DNA of 64,000 nt from Olivibacter oleidegradans (lineage in GTDB: Bacteria; Bacteroidota; Bacteroidia; Sphingobacteriales; Sphingobacteriaceae), in NCBI RefSeq assembly GCF_042432805.1, contig NZ_JBHLWO010000001.1:1736001-1800000 (forward strand). Direction: 5' to 3'. The first letter of the stretch is position 1. Each line of letters starts with the position of its first letter. The notes under the pieces were generated by a model. It searched no databases. It was not told the origin of the DNA and saw only the letters and a list, made by a program, of their open reading frames with translations. Below are positions 1-8,894 of this stretch, one piece after another. The position numbers and the translations under genes are program-made.

Positions 1-525
1 TCGCTTGCCGGTAAAACAGATGTTCAGGCAATTGATGTGCTACAAAAACAATATAATTTCCAACCGGATGTTAATGAGTTCTTGTCAAAAGTAAAATCGA
101 AAGTAGCACAGCAGTATGATGAAGAATTAGTACCATTGATGCCTGGGGCAAAAGAGCTGATTAGTTATCTGCATAAAGAAGAAATCGTGATCGCTCTTGT
201 TACTTCCAGCAAGCGGGAAGTTGCTATTTACTATTTGGAAGCCCATGATTTGATGAAATATTTTAGGTGCTTAGTGACGCGTACGGAAGTTAAGAATACC
301 AAGCCACATCCCGAGCCGTACCTTATGTGTGTAGAGCAATTAGGGGTAGACAAGCAGGATTGTCTGGTACTGGAAGATTCTGTAACGGGAACAACCGCGG
401 CAAAGGCCGCCGGGTTGATGTGCTGGGGTGTACAGACACATGAGTCGATTCGCCAATCTTTACTAGTTGATCGTATGTTTGATAATCTTCACCAGGTATT
501 GGAAGAGTTTTTAGCAGTTAGTTAG
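1..525 (+). CDS. HAD-family hydrolase, 5' end outside window (partial)
   Basis: Reading frame is open from base 1 to a TAG at 523-525, so the first GTG at 37 is probably internal and the gene starts upstream. The visible part has the cap/core layout of a beta-phosphoglucomutase-like HAD phosphatase: motif II (VTSSKREVA, Ser after a beta strand), the conserved Lys in TKPHPEPY and motif IV VLEDSVTGTTAAKAAG with the acidic pair ED. Motif I (DxD nucleophile) lies outside the window. Such enzymes hydrolyse or isomerise small phosphorylated sugars in the cytosol; the exact substrate cannot be read from this fragment. Confidence 0.85.
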   Translation, partial: SLAGKTDVQAIDVLQKQYNFQPDVNEFLSKVKSKVAQQYDEELVPLMPGAKELISYLHKEEIVIALVTSSKREVAIYYLEAHDLMKYFRCLVTRTEVKNTKPHPEPYLMCVEQLGVDKQDCLVLEDSVTGTTAAKAAGLMCWGVQTHESIRQSLLVDRMFDNLHQVLEEFLAVS

Positions 526-575
526 TAGTTAGCGGTTAGCTAATAGTTGTTAGTTATTGGTTTTTGGTTGTTAGC
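516..575. repeat. GTTAG-rich low-complexity stretch after the HAD gene
   Basis: The end of the HAD gene runs into about 60 bases built from variants of GTTAG/TAGTT words (gttagtagttagcgg and similar), ending before the sigma-factor leader. It resembles the TAGTTGAGT-type stretch at 16669-16800. The words give frequent stop codons. No function is assigned. Confidence 0.5.
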
Positions 576-693
576 TTGGGAACTAAAGCCGAATTGCTGC
601 TATCTTTTTCTGATTCCTATTTTATTTTATACCTTTACAGAAAGGGGCTTCTCAGTATACTCCTTTATTATCTAACCAATTATAAACATCGAA

Positions 694-1254
694 ATGCATA
701 TCGGAGGTGGTCAATGCAATCTAGGTGACAATGCCGTTTTCGAACGGACGTATAAGACCTACTATGCCGCACTTCGTTTCTTTGCAACAAAATATGTGGG
801 GGATGACGAAAGTGAAGATATTATCGAATCGCTATTTCTTCGTCTCTGGAAGCAGAAGAAGGTGTTAACAAATGAGACGCATCTGAAAGCGTTTCTATAT
901 CAAGCTACCCGAAATGCCTGCCTAGACTTTATCAAAACACAGGGACGAATACACAAAAGACATAGCGTTTGGCTTGATCAATGTGAAGAAGTTGAACAGG
1001 ACTATCTCCATGATTTAATCCATACTGAGGTGTTGGCGGAATTATATAGAGCAATTCAGCATCTACCCTCTCAATGTAAGCATGTGATGCAATTAGGATT
1101 TGTAGAAGGCCTAACGAATGAAGAGATTGCTCAATCCTTGGATCTATCTGTACAGACGGTAAAAAACCACAAAGTAAGAGCTTTAAGAATGCTGAAAAAG
1201 CAATTTGCAGGAAGTGTTTCGGGGCTCTTATTCATTCACCTTTTTCTTTCTTAA
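694..1254 (+). CDS. RNA polymerase ECF-type sigma-70 factor
   Basis: 186 aa, the usual size for Bacteroidota ECF sigma factors paired with FecR. The sigma region 2 part (about residues 10-75) contains FERTYKTYYAALRFFATKYV and the helix ending ESLFLRLWKQK. Region 4 (about 120-175) has the LPSQCKHVMQLGFVEGLTNE stretch followed by a helix-turn-helix (EIAQSLDLSVQTVKNHKVRA). It should redirect RNA polymerase to the adjacent susC/susD genes when released from the FecR protein encoded 67 bases downstream. ATG at 694 is chosen because it gives the standard N-terminus. Confidence 0.93.
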   Translation: MHIGGGQCNLGDNAVFERTYKTYYAALRFFATKYVGDDESEDIIESLFLRLWKQKKVLTNETHLKAFLYQATRNACLDFIKTQGRIHKRHSVWLDQCEEVEQDYLHDLIHTEVLAELYRAIQHLPSQCKHVMQLGFVEGLTNEEIAQSLDLSVQTVKNHKVRALRMLKKQFAGSVSGLLFIHLFLS

Positions 1255-1321
1255 AAAAATAAGTAATCGAATAGGTACGTCTTTCTTCGTTTGTCGTATA
1301 TAAGGTAAAAATTTGCCGAAC

Positions 1322-2491
1322 ATGACGAGCAAGGCCTTTTATAAACAGGAACATATTATTTATTTACTTTCGAAACGATTGCAGCAGCCGCTTTCTATAG
1401 AGGAGGAAGAGGAAATCGTCGTTTGGCGTCAGACATCCCAAGCCAATCAGCTACTTTTTGAACAATTAAATGATCCTTCCAAGGTGAGCTCGTGGTTAGC
1501 GAAAATGAAAGCTTACGACCTTGAAGCTAGCATGGACCGTATTAAGAGGCGAATGGTGGTGAATAGCAAAAGACAAAAACAAAGAACGGTCTATTGGATG
1601 GCCGCTTCTATACTGATTTTTCTGTGCATGGGAGGGTTATTTATGTACGAAAAGAACCATAAAGAAGTTAAGCAAATGATTCCGCCTGGCCGCCCGATAG
1701 CGCAGTTGAAGTTACATGATGGCTCGACGGTCGATTTGGATCGCCTATCAGCTGGAGAAAGCACTTCGCGTGCCGGGGTGCGGATTACTAAAACTGCTGA
1801 CGGCCAAATTACTTGTAATTATACAACTGTAAGCGGGAGGAAACCTGTTGCCAATTACAATACCATCGCGACGCCGATAGGCGGTGAGTATCGAGTCGTT
1901 TTACCTGACGGTTCGCTCGTATGGTTAAATGCCAATTCTTCTTTAGCGTTCCCTTCGCAGTTTACTGAGCGCAAGCGTAATGTGCGACTAACAGGCGAGG
2001 CCTATTTCGAAATTGTACATGACGTTGGACGTCCCTTTATCGTGAATACTAGACAACAGACTATCTATGTTTTGGGAACAAAATTTAATGTGCAGGCGTA
2101 TCAAGATGAGCTAGCAATGAAAACAACGTTATTGGAAGGTGCTGTTCAAGTCCGAACAGCCCATCAACAACAAGTGCTAAAAGTAGGAGAGGAGGCCCGT
2201 TCTTATGTGGCTGATGATCGATTGGATATTGAACGAGCGGACATAGAAGCCGCGCTTGCTTGGAAAAACGGATATTTTGTCTTTAACGATGAAAATATTG
2301 TTGATATCATGAAGAAAATAGGACGCTGGTATCAGATCGATGTTACTTATGTGGGAGATATGGAGGATAAGATTTTTGCCGGTACTTTTTCTAAAAGGAA
2401 GAGCCTGCAGCATCTGTTAAGCAGTTTAGCTGCTACGGGAGAGATTACTTACGAAATAAAAGGAAGGAGGGTGACGATTATGTCTGAGTAA
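1322..2491 (+). CDS. FecR-family anti-sigma factor
   Basis: About 389 aa from ATG 1322; a TTG nine bases earlier (1313) is in frame but less likely. A single transmembrane segment (YWMAASILIFLCMGGLFM, about residues 91-109) separates a cytosolic sigma-binding part from a periplasmic FecR domain (about 184-260, core TPIGGEYRVVLPDGSLVWLN and GEAYFEIVHD). The C-terminus (about 325-385) is the DUF4974/STN-like fold, including KIGRWYQIDVTY. It sits between its sigma factor and an STN-bearing SusC, the standard trans-envelope signalling set in which ligand-loaded receptor acts on FecR to free the sigma factor. Confidence 0.93.
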   Translation: MTSKAFYKQEHIIYLLSKRLQQPLSIEEEEEIVVWRQTSQANQLLFEQLNDPSKVSSWLAKMKAYDLEASMDRIKRRMVVNSKRQKQRTVYWMAASILIFLCMGGLFMYEKNHKEVKQMIPPGRPIAQLKLHDGSTVDLDRLSAGESTSRAGVRITKTADGQITCNYTTVSGRKPVANYNTIATPIGGEYRVVLPDGSLVWLNANSSLAFPSQFTERKRNVRLTGEAYFEIVHDVGRPFIVNTRQQTIYVLGTKFNVQAYQDELAMKTTLLEGAVQVRTAHQQQVLKVGEEARSYVADDRLDIERADIEAALAWKNGYFVFNDENIVDIMKKIGRWYQIDVTYVGDMEDKIFAGTFSKRKSLQHLLSSLAATGEITYEIKGRRVTIMSE

Positions 2492-2500
2492 TAGAAAAAG

Positions 2501-2533
2501 CTGACCGGAAATGCGCTAACACTTCCGGATCAG
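2501..2533. terminator. Imperfect hairpin between fecR and susC
   Basis: CTGACCGGAA pairs with TTCCGGATCAG with one bulged T, loop about 12 bases, starting 10 bases past the fecR stop. It lacks a T-tract. It may be an attenuator or terminator separating the sigma/anti-sigma pair from the more strongly expressed susC. Confidence 0.3.
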
Positions 2534-2592
2534 TAGCTTAAAGCTGAACATTAGGTCAATTCCTTTTCGTATTAAACAAACCTAATAATCAA

Positions 2593-5500
2593 ATGTACAA
2601 AAAAAATACTGCATGGAATAGTGTTGCACTTTTGCGCTGTTTCTTAAAATTAATAGCGGTAATGAAGCTCATTTTCATCTTAACCATCATCTGTAGCCAT
2701 TGTTATGCGATCAGCTTGGCGCAGCGAGTTACCTTAAAGGTTAACAACGTTGCGATAAAAGAAGTAATGCGGCGGTTAGGAAAAATGACAGGCTATGATT
2801 TTATCTATAATGTTGATCGTTCTAACACCCTGAAACAGGTGTCTATCGACGTAAAAGAGACGCCCATAGAAGAGGTATTAAAGCAGTGCTTTTATCCTTT
2901 AAAGGTAGAAATCGTCTCGAAAGAAGAAAAAACTGTTGTATTAAAACTAAGTGAGCGATCCTCTCTTGGAGGGGTAAGCCTAGGGCCACCAGAGCTGTCA
3001 CAGTTAATAATAGAAGGACGTGTAACAGACAAAGATGGAAGAGGCTTGGAAGGGGTCTCTGTTTTTGTTAAGGAGCATCCAAAAGTAGGTACGATAACGA
3101 ATAGTGATGGCTATTATTCATTATCTGTTCGGGACGGAGCCTTCATCGTGTTCTCATTTACCGGCTTCCAACGGAAGGAAGAGTCAATTGGGCAGCGTAC
3201 ACAGATTAATGTGACGTTGGCCGAACAGGAGTCGGCATTAGACGAAGTAGTAGTAGTAGGATATGGTACGGTGAGACGAGGAGATTTAACAGGAGCAGTA
3301 TCTACCGTAGGGGAGAAGGACATTCGCGCTACGCCAATTGTGGCCTTAGACCGCGCCATGCAAGGGCGGGTGGCGGGCGTCAATGTTACCACAAACTCGG
3401 CTAGGCCCGGGGGAGCCACTACGGTACGCATTCGTGGCACAGGTTCCGTTAACGCAGGCAATGAACCTTTATATGTTATTGACGGCTTCCCGACCAGCGA
3501 TCTCAACTCTATTAACATCAACGACATCGAATCAATGGAGGTCCTGAAAGATGCGTCAGCGACAGCTATTTACGGATCGAGAGGTTCAAATGGCGTCATC
3601 ATGGTAACTACACGTAGAGGAAAAGTCGGAAGATCCATTGTGAGTTACGACGGTTATTATGGAGAGCAGAGCGTACGACGAAAAATCCCCCTGTTGAATG
3701 CCCGGCAGTTTGCAGAATTTGTCAATGATGCCAATGTTAATAATGGTTCGGTGCCCTATTTTGACGGAAGTAGTGACGAACGTCCGTTGCCTTCAAGTTT
3801 AGGTGAAGGTACAGATTGGCAAGATGTCATCTTGCGCAAAGCACCTATACAAGATCATCAATTAGGTATATCAGGTGGCTCCGAAAAAACGCGCTATGCC
3901 ATTTCGCTTGGCTATTATGGACAAGACGGTATCGTTATTGGTTCTGATTTTAAACGTTATTCACTTCGGACAAATGTAGATAGTGATGTCTCAAGTCGGC
4001 TGAAAGTGGGCCTATCTGCACAGGGTGTACACACTTCCAGTAATAGCGCGCGTACGGAAATAGCGGGCAATACCGCTTATGAAAGTGTGGTTTCTTCAGC
4101 TTTGAACTATTCGCCAACTTTTCCGGTATGGAATTCCGATGGAGCTTACTTTACTAACCAGGGACCCCTCAATGGTTTGGGGGCTGATAATCCCTATGCA
4201 ATGTCACAGGAATTCACCAACAAAGGTTCTTTGATTCGATTTTTAGCAAATACCTATGCAGAATTTAAAATCAGCGATCATCTGAGATTTAAAACTACAT
4301 TGGGCGCCGATTTACAGTCCAATAAGGCAAGCAATTATATTTCACGCCGGGTAATTACAGGTGCGAGCTTAGGCGGAAGCGCTTCTGTCGCATCTGCACA
4401 AACTATCAACTGGTTAAACGAAAATACCTTGACTTATGAGCGCACTTTCGGATCGATTCATCAACTTAACGCATTGCTAGGGTACAGCTATCAGCAGTCT
4501 GATTATGAAACGGCCACGGCCAATGCCAATACTTTCAATGATGACTTTGCTAAATATCATAATTTGGGAGCCGGGTCGACACTTATTCCGGCTAGCTCAG
4601 GTGTAAACCAGTGGCGATTGATTTCATATATCGCACGAGTCAACTACGGTTTTGACGATCGGTTCTTACTGACACTCACCGGTAGAAGGGATGGATCCTC
4701 TCGTTTTGGCACCAATAATAAGTTCGGTTTTTTCCCCTCCGGTGCGTTTGCTTGGAAAGTACGGAATGAAACCTGGATGCAGGATTTGAAATATTTATCA
4801 GACGCAAAACTTAGGATCAGTTATGGACTTTCCGGCAACCAGGAAATTGATAATTACCGTTTTTTGGCAAATATTACACCGCTTCCCTATGTGTTGGGCG
4901 GAGCATTATTAACAGGTAATGCACCTCAGGGAATAGCCAACCCGGATTTACGTTGGGAAAAGAACGCGCAACTTGATATTGGATTGGACCTTGGGTTCTT
5001 TGATAACCGGCTATCCTTCACCGGTGACTACTATGTGAAAACAACTTCGGATCTTTTGTTCAGTGTAGGAGTCCCCACGAATTCGGGTTTTTCTTCAATG
5101 CTCCAAAATATCGGTCGCGTGCAGAACAAGGGAGTTGAGCTAGCATTGAATAGTACCAACATTGATCATGGTGGTTTTCGTTGGACGAGCGCTTTCAATA
5201 TAACATTCAATAAAAATAAGGTACTTGCGCTTGATAATCGCACAGAGTTTAGAGCGGGTAGTGATGCACAAGTGCATAGAACAAATATCAGTCCGATTTT
5301 AATGCGTGTGGGAACGCCGATAGGCAATTTTTATGGGTTTAAAATGGAGGGTATTTTTCAAAATGAAAACGAAATTGCAGCCTCAGCACAACCTAACGCA
5401 AAGCCCGGTGATATACACTATGCAGACATTAATGGCGATGGTATTTTTAATGATGAGGACCGTACGATTATCGGGAATGCAAACCCGGATGCTTTTGGTG

Positions 5501-5979
5501 GCCTTAATAATACGATCTCTTATAAGGGTTTTGATTTAAATATCTTTATTCAAGGCACCTTCGGGAATGAGGTTCTCAATTACGGCACTTTTGACCAAAT
5601 GAATATGACGGGAGGAAATAACCAGTCAACCCGTGTGTTAGACCGGTGGACTCCTACCAATCCCAGTAATTCGGTGCCGCGGGCCAACGCGGCTGGTGGA
5701 TCTCGATTGCTTTCCACACTCCATGTGGAAGATGGGTCTTACATTCGTTTTAAAAATATTTCTTTGGGTTATACTTTGCCTACCAGTTGGTTACGGTCAC
5801 TCTCGGTTAGTTCCTGTCGTATTTATATCACGGGTCAAAACCTCTTTACGATCACTTCTTATACCGGGTATGACCCCGAAGTAAACAGGTTCGGAAGTGA
5901 TACGATAAGCCAAGGTATTGATTATGGGGCCTATCCGGCGGCGAAAACGTATTTGTTGGGACTGAATGTTAAATTTTAA
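2593..5979 (+). CDS. SusC/RagA-type TonB-dependent receptor with N-terminal STN signalling domain
   Basis: 1128 aa, longer than the other SusC proteins here because of an N-terminal secretin/TonB STN domain. Order: signal segment (about 20-43), STN domain (about 50-110, KEVMRRLGKMTGYDFIYN and ETPIEEVLKQ), carboxypeptidase-regulatory-like domain (about 138-210, IEGRVTDKDGRGLEGVSV), the VVVVGYGTVRRGDLTGAV segment opening the plug, plug with the YVIDG and VLKDASATAIYGSRG motifs, then the 22-strand barrel ending YLLGLNVKF. The STN domain is known to contact FecR anti-sigma factors, matching the two upstream genes. It should import an oligosaccharide or glycopeptide together with the SusD encoded next. 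Confidence 0.96.
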   Translation: MYKKNTAWNSVALLRCFLKLIAVMKLIFILTIICSHCYAISLAQRVTLKVNNVAIKEVMRRLGKMTGYDFIYNVDRSNTLKQVSIDVKETPIEEVLKQCFYPLKVEIVSKEEKTVVLKLSERSSLGGVSLGPPELSQLIIEGRVTDKDGRGLEGVSVFVKEHPKVGTITNSDGYYSLSVRDGAFIVFSFTGFQRKEESIGQRTQINVTLAEQESALDEVVVVGYGTVRRGDLTGAVSTVGEKDIRATPIVALDRAMQGRVAGVNVTTNSARPGGATTVRIRGTGSVNAGNEPLYVIDGFPTSDLNSININDIESMEVLKDASATAIYGSRGSNGVIMVTTRRGKVGRSIVSYDGYYGEQSVRRKIPLLNARQFAEFVNDANVNNGSVPYFDGSSDERPLPSSLGEGTDWQDVILRKAPIQDHQLGISGGSEKTRYAISLGYYGQDGIVIGSDFKRYSLRTNVDSDVSSRLKVGLSAQGVHTSSNSARTEIAGNTAYESVVSSALNYSPTFPVWNSDGAYFTNQGPLNGLGADNPYAMSQEFTNKGSLIRFLANTYAEFKISDHLRFKTTLGADLQSNKASNYISRRVITGASLGGSASVASAQTINWLNENTLTYERTFGSIHQLNALLGYSYQQSDYETATANANTFNDDFAKYHNLGAGSTLIPASSGVNQWRLISYIARVNYGFDDRFLLTLTGRRDGSSRFGTNNKFGFFPSGAFAWKVRNETWMQDLKYLSDAKLRISYGLSGNQEIDNYRFLANITPLPYVLGGALLTGNAPQGIANPDLRWEKNAQLDIGLDLGFFDNRLSFTGDYYVKTTSDLLFSVGVPTNSGFSSMLQNIGRVQNKGVELALNSTNIDHGGFRWTSAFNITFNKNKVLALDNRTEFRAGSDAQVHRTNISPILMRVGTPIGNFYGFKMEGIFQNENEIAASAQPNAKPGDIHYADINGDGIFNDEDRTIIGNANPDAFGGLNNTISYKGFDLNIFIQGTFGNEVLNYGTFDQMNMTGGNNQSTRVLDRWTPTNPSNSVPRANAAGGSRLLSTLHVEDGSYIRFKNISLGYTLPTSWLRSLSVSSCRIYITGQNLFTITSYTGYDPEVNRFGSDTISQGIDYGAYPAAKTYLLGLNVKF

Positions 5980-5980
5980 T

Positions 5981-7465
5981 ATGGAAAATATGACATACAC
6001 GAAACGAGTAGTTTTAGGCTACATAAAAACGATTGTTTCGCTCTCATGCTTGGCAATGATATTGTTTAACTGTGAGAGCCGATTGGATGTAACACCCCTC
6101 TCCAATTTAACAGACGCGACGTACTATAAAACCGCGGAAGATGCAAAAGCTGCGTTAGGGGCTTGTTATGCGAGTATAAGTAATCCGGATGTCTTTATTG
6201 ATTTAGCTACTTCCGATGATGCTGTTCCGTTTTTGACGGGGGACGCTAACCGCCCGCTGTTGTGGCGCTATGATATAACACCCGATAATGCTTTTATTCG
6301 CTTCTATCCAGCTGCTTATACGAGCATTAATCGGTGTAATATTGTTATCAATCGATTGCCAGCGATTGCGATGGATGAAAACCTGAAGCAGCGTTATATT
6401 GCCGAAGCAAAATTTTTACGGGCATTGGCTTATTTTAATTTGGTACGCCTTTACGGAGGGGTTCCTATTATGACAACTGAAACGGATGGCTTGGAAGGCT
6501 TGGAAGTTGCCCGCGCCTCTATAGACGAAGTATATCAACTTATCGAGAGTGATTTGTTAGCAGCGGAACAGGTACTTCCACTATCATATGACGGAATCGA
6601 TAAAGGGCGGGCGACGCAAGGTGCCGCCCAAGGTGTTTTGGCGAAGGTTTATCTTACTAGAGCGGGCACAGACCGCGGTTCACCTTATTGGCAACAGGCA
6701 GCGGCTAAAGCAAAGGAAGTGATGGATCAAGGGGTTTATGATCTTTATCCAACTTTTGCCCAAGCCTTTTCGTTACAGGCGAGGGGAGGTATAGAAAATG
6801 TATTTGAAGTTCAGTATTTAACCGACGTACGGGGGCATAGTTTGGGGAGAGGGTACGGTATTCGCTCCGCGCCGATTTATCCAGGCGGTGGTGCCGGTAT
6901 TGCACGAGTAGCAGCAAATCTTTTTAATTTATATCAAGACAACGATCAACGGAAAGCAGTTTCTTTTATTACCTCTTACAGCTATCAAGGAAAGACGGTT
7001 GAATTATCGGTTACTGATCCGAATCCCGCCAATGCGGTATCTTTCCAAAAACTCTGGGACAAAACGGCGACAACAAATGGTGGGGAGGGAACCAGCTTTC
7101 CGATTTTACGATTTGCGGACGTATTGTTGATCTATGCCGAGGCGAGTAATGAGCGTGATGGGGCCCCGTCTGTGGAAGCATATGAAGCACTTAACCGAGT
7201 GAGACAACGCGCAGGTATTAATGCACTGGGTGGTCTTGATTATGAGTCTTTTCGAGCGGCTGTTTGGCTGGAGCGCCGATTAGAATTAACTTTCGAAAAT
7301 AACAGACGATTTGATCTAATACGAACCGGCCAATTACTACAAGCCATTAAAGCAGATACCGGCTTTGGACGAAATGCACAAATTCAAGAACATCATACCT
7401 TGTTGCCTATTCCGCAATTGGATATGGATGTTAATCCACTACTGGAACAGAATCCGGGGTATTAA
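5981..7465 (+). CDS. SusD/RagB-family substrate-binding lipoprotein
   Basis: The start at ATG 5981 follows the susC TAA (5977-5979) directly; an in-frame ATG at 5966 would overlap susC. The N-terminus has a lipoprotein signal with lipobox-like LFNC, so the protein should be lipid-anchored on the outer membrane. The SusD fold is evident from N-terminal TPLSNLTDATYYKTAEDAKA, the TPR helix AEAKFLRALAYFNLVRLYGG, the ILRFADVLLIYAEA segment and the C-terminal LERRLELTFENNRRFDLIRTG, ending LLPIPQLDMDVNPLLEQNPG. It forms the lid of the SusC channel encoded by the preceding gene. Confidence 0.95.
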   Translation: MENMTYTKRVVLGYIKTIVSLSCLAMILFNCESRLDVTPLSNLTDATYYKTAEDAKAALGACYASISNPDVFIDLATSDDAVPFLTGDANRPLLWRYDITPDNAFIRFYPAAYTSINRCNIVINRLPAIAMDENLKQRYIAEAKFLRALAYFNLVRLYGGVPIMTTETDGLEGLEVARASIDEVYQLIESDLLAAEQVLPLSYDGIDKGRATQGAAQGVLAKVYLTRAGTDRGSPYWQQAAAKAKEVMDQGVYDLYPTFAQAFSLQARGGIENVFEVQYLTDVRGHSLGRGYGIRSAPIYPGGGAGIARVAANLFNLYQDNDQRKAVSFITSYSYQGKTVELSVTDPNPANAVSFQKLWDKTATTNGGEGTSFPILRFADVLLIYAEASNERDGAPSVEAYEALNRVRQRAGINALGGLDYESFRAAVWLERRLELTFENNRRFDLIRTGQLLQAIKADTGFGRNAQIQEHHTLLPIPQLDMDVNPLLEQNPGY

Positions 7466-7494
7466 TTAAAGACAAATTATTAAAAAGAATTTTT

Positions 7495-8772
7495 ATGTTA
7501 ACACGAAGAGCATATATAAAGAATTTAGGAACATTGACTGCAAGTGTACTCCTATCCCAGAATTTGTTTGGGCGAAGTTTGAGGAAAAAAGTTGTATTAC
7601 TTCGTTCATCTTGGCAAACGGTCAACATAGGTGATATTGGCCACACCCCTGGCGTACTCGCCTTACTTGAAAAGCATTTGCCGGACGTGGAAGTGCGCTT
7701 GTGGCCGATGAGTATCAATAACGGCGTAGAACCAATGTTACGAAAGCGTTTTCCACACGTGAAGATTGTACAAGGTGAAGCCGATCTGGCGCGAGCCTGG
7801 CAGGAGAGCGATTTTTTACTGCATGGCTCGGGACCGTCTTTGGTTGCTGCTAAAGATATTGCTCGGTGGAAAGAGGAAACAAGTAAACCTTATGGCATTT
7901 ATGGAATTACATTTCCCGGATTTTACGGTCCGCCGACTTCCGGACAGGAAGCTGCATTAGCGAAGAATATTGAATTGCTCACGACAGCACAGTTTTGCTA
8001 TTTCCGGGATTCAACATCACTTCATTTTGCGCAAGAACATGGCGCGCGTTGTCCTGTTATGGAATTTGGGCCTGATGGTGCTTTTGCCGTGGATCTAAGT
8101 AATGAAAAGGCTGCCAGGAAATTTCTTGAACAGCATGATTTAGAGGAAGGTAGCTTCTTGTGTGCTATTCCTCGGCAACGTTATACGCCATGGTGGGAAC
8201 TTCCTGAAAAGAAAGCGAAATTTGATGGACGCAAAAATGCACGTAATGAGGAAATGCGTGAGCATGATAATGCGCCGATTCGGGAAGCGATTATTGAAGT
8301 GGTACGTCAGACACCAATGAAGGTATTGGTATGTCCGGAGGATGGAACTCAGGTAAAGTTGGGAAAGCAAATCATTATGGACAAATTGCCACAAGATGTA
8401 CGTAATAAAGTAGTTTGGAAAGACTCTTATTGGCTAACGGATGAAGCCGTGAGTACTTATAGGCTCTCAGCAGGATTATTTGGATTGGAAATGCATTCCC
8501 CAATTATGTGTATCGGAAACGGTATACCCGCTTTGGTTGGTAGGTTTGAAGAACAAACCTCTAAAGGAATCATGTGGAAGGATATTGGCTTGGATGAATG
8601 GTATTTCGATGTAGATAAACCGGAGGATGTGAAGCGGATTTTACCGGCAGTTTTAGCACTTGCCAAAAATCCAGAGGAAGCCAAGCAAAAGGCTTTAGAC
8701 GCGAAAGTAAGAGTGGATACACTCTTTGCAGCTAGTATGGCAAGACTGGCTAATGAACTAGAACAGCGGTAG
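7495..8772 (+). CDS. Polysaccharide pyruvyl transferase-family protein with Tat-like signal
   Basis: 425 aa. Residues about 1-28 look like an export signal with a twin-arginine motif (TRRAYIKNLG, then a hydrophobic stretch ASVLLSQ). The body matches the polysaccharide pyruvyl transferase fold: SWQTVNIGDIGHTPGVLALL near the N-terminus, a central FLLHGSGPSLVAAKDIARW segment, and a C-terminal part with LSAGLFGLEMHSPIMCIGNG, where the glycosyltransferase-B-like His/Glu site usually lies. Family members normally transfer pyruvate from PEP to sugars in the cytosol, so an exported copy inside a SusC/SusD operon is odd. It may act on imported pyruvylated or related glycans, but that is inference. The gene starts 29 bases after susD. 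Confidence 0.82.
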   Translation: MLTRRAYIKNLGTLTASVLLSQNLFGRSLRKKVVLLRSSWQTVNIGDIGHTPGVLALLEKHLPDVEVRLWPMSINNGVEPMLRKRFPHVKIVQGEADLARAWQESDFLLHGSGPSLVAAKDIARWKEETSKPYGIYGITFPGFYGPPTSGQEAALAKNIELLTTAQFCYFRDSTSLHFAQEHGARCPVMEFGPDGAFAVDLSNEKAARKFLEQHDLEEGSFLCAIPRQRYTPWWELPEKKAKFDGRKNARNEEMREHDNAPIREAIIEVVRQTPMKVLVCPEDGTQVKLGKQIIMDKLPQDVRNKVVWKDSYWLTDEAVSTYRLSAGLFGLEMHSPIMCIGNGIPALVGRFEEQTSKGIMWKDIGLDEWYFDVDKPEDVKRILPAVLALAKNPEEAKQKALDAKVRVDTLFAASMARLANELEQR

Positions 8773-8805
8773 TATAAAGTCCCTCGGGAAAACAGGAGAC
8801 TAATT

Positions 8806-8851
8806 AATAAATGCACAAATTGAGCTCGGTCAGAACATTTGTGCATTTATT
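8806..8851. terminator. Long perfect inverted repeat, likely terminator
   Basis: 15-base arms (AATAAATGCACAAAT at 8806-8820 and its complement at 8837-8851) enclose a 16-base loop. It lies 34 bases after the pyruvyl-transferase-like gene. It would close the upstream operon, leaving the amide hydrolase at 8895 with its own or read-through expression. Confidence 0.65.
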
Positions 8852-8894
8852 ATTGTTCAATACGTAACAGCCAATTTGTTTATCAAATCGTTTT

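Noticed and set aside
3114..3527. Minus-strand frame of 137 codons inside susC
   Set aside because: It lies wholly inside the STN-SusC coding region and its product has no recognisable domain; it mirrors codon use of the plus-strand gene.
8457..8846. Minus-strand frame of 129 codons
   Set aside because: Overlaps the end of the pyruvyl-transferase-like gene and the terminator at 8806-8851.
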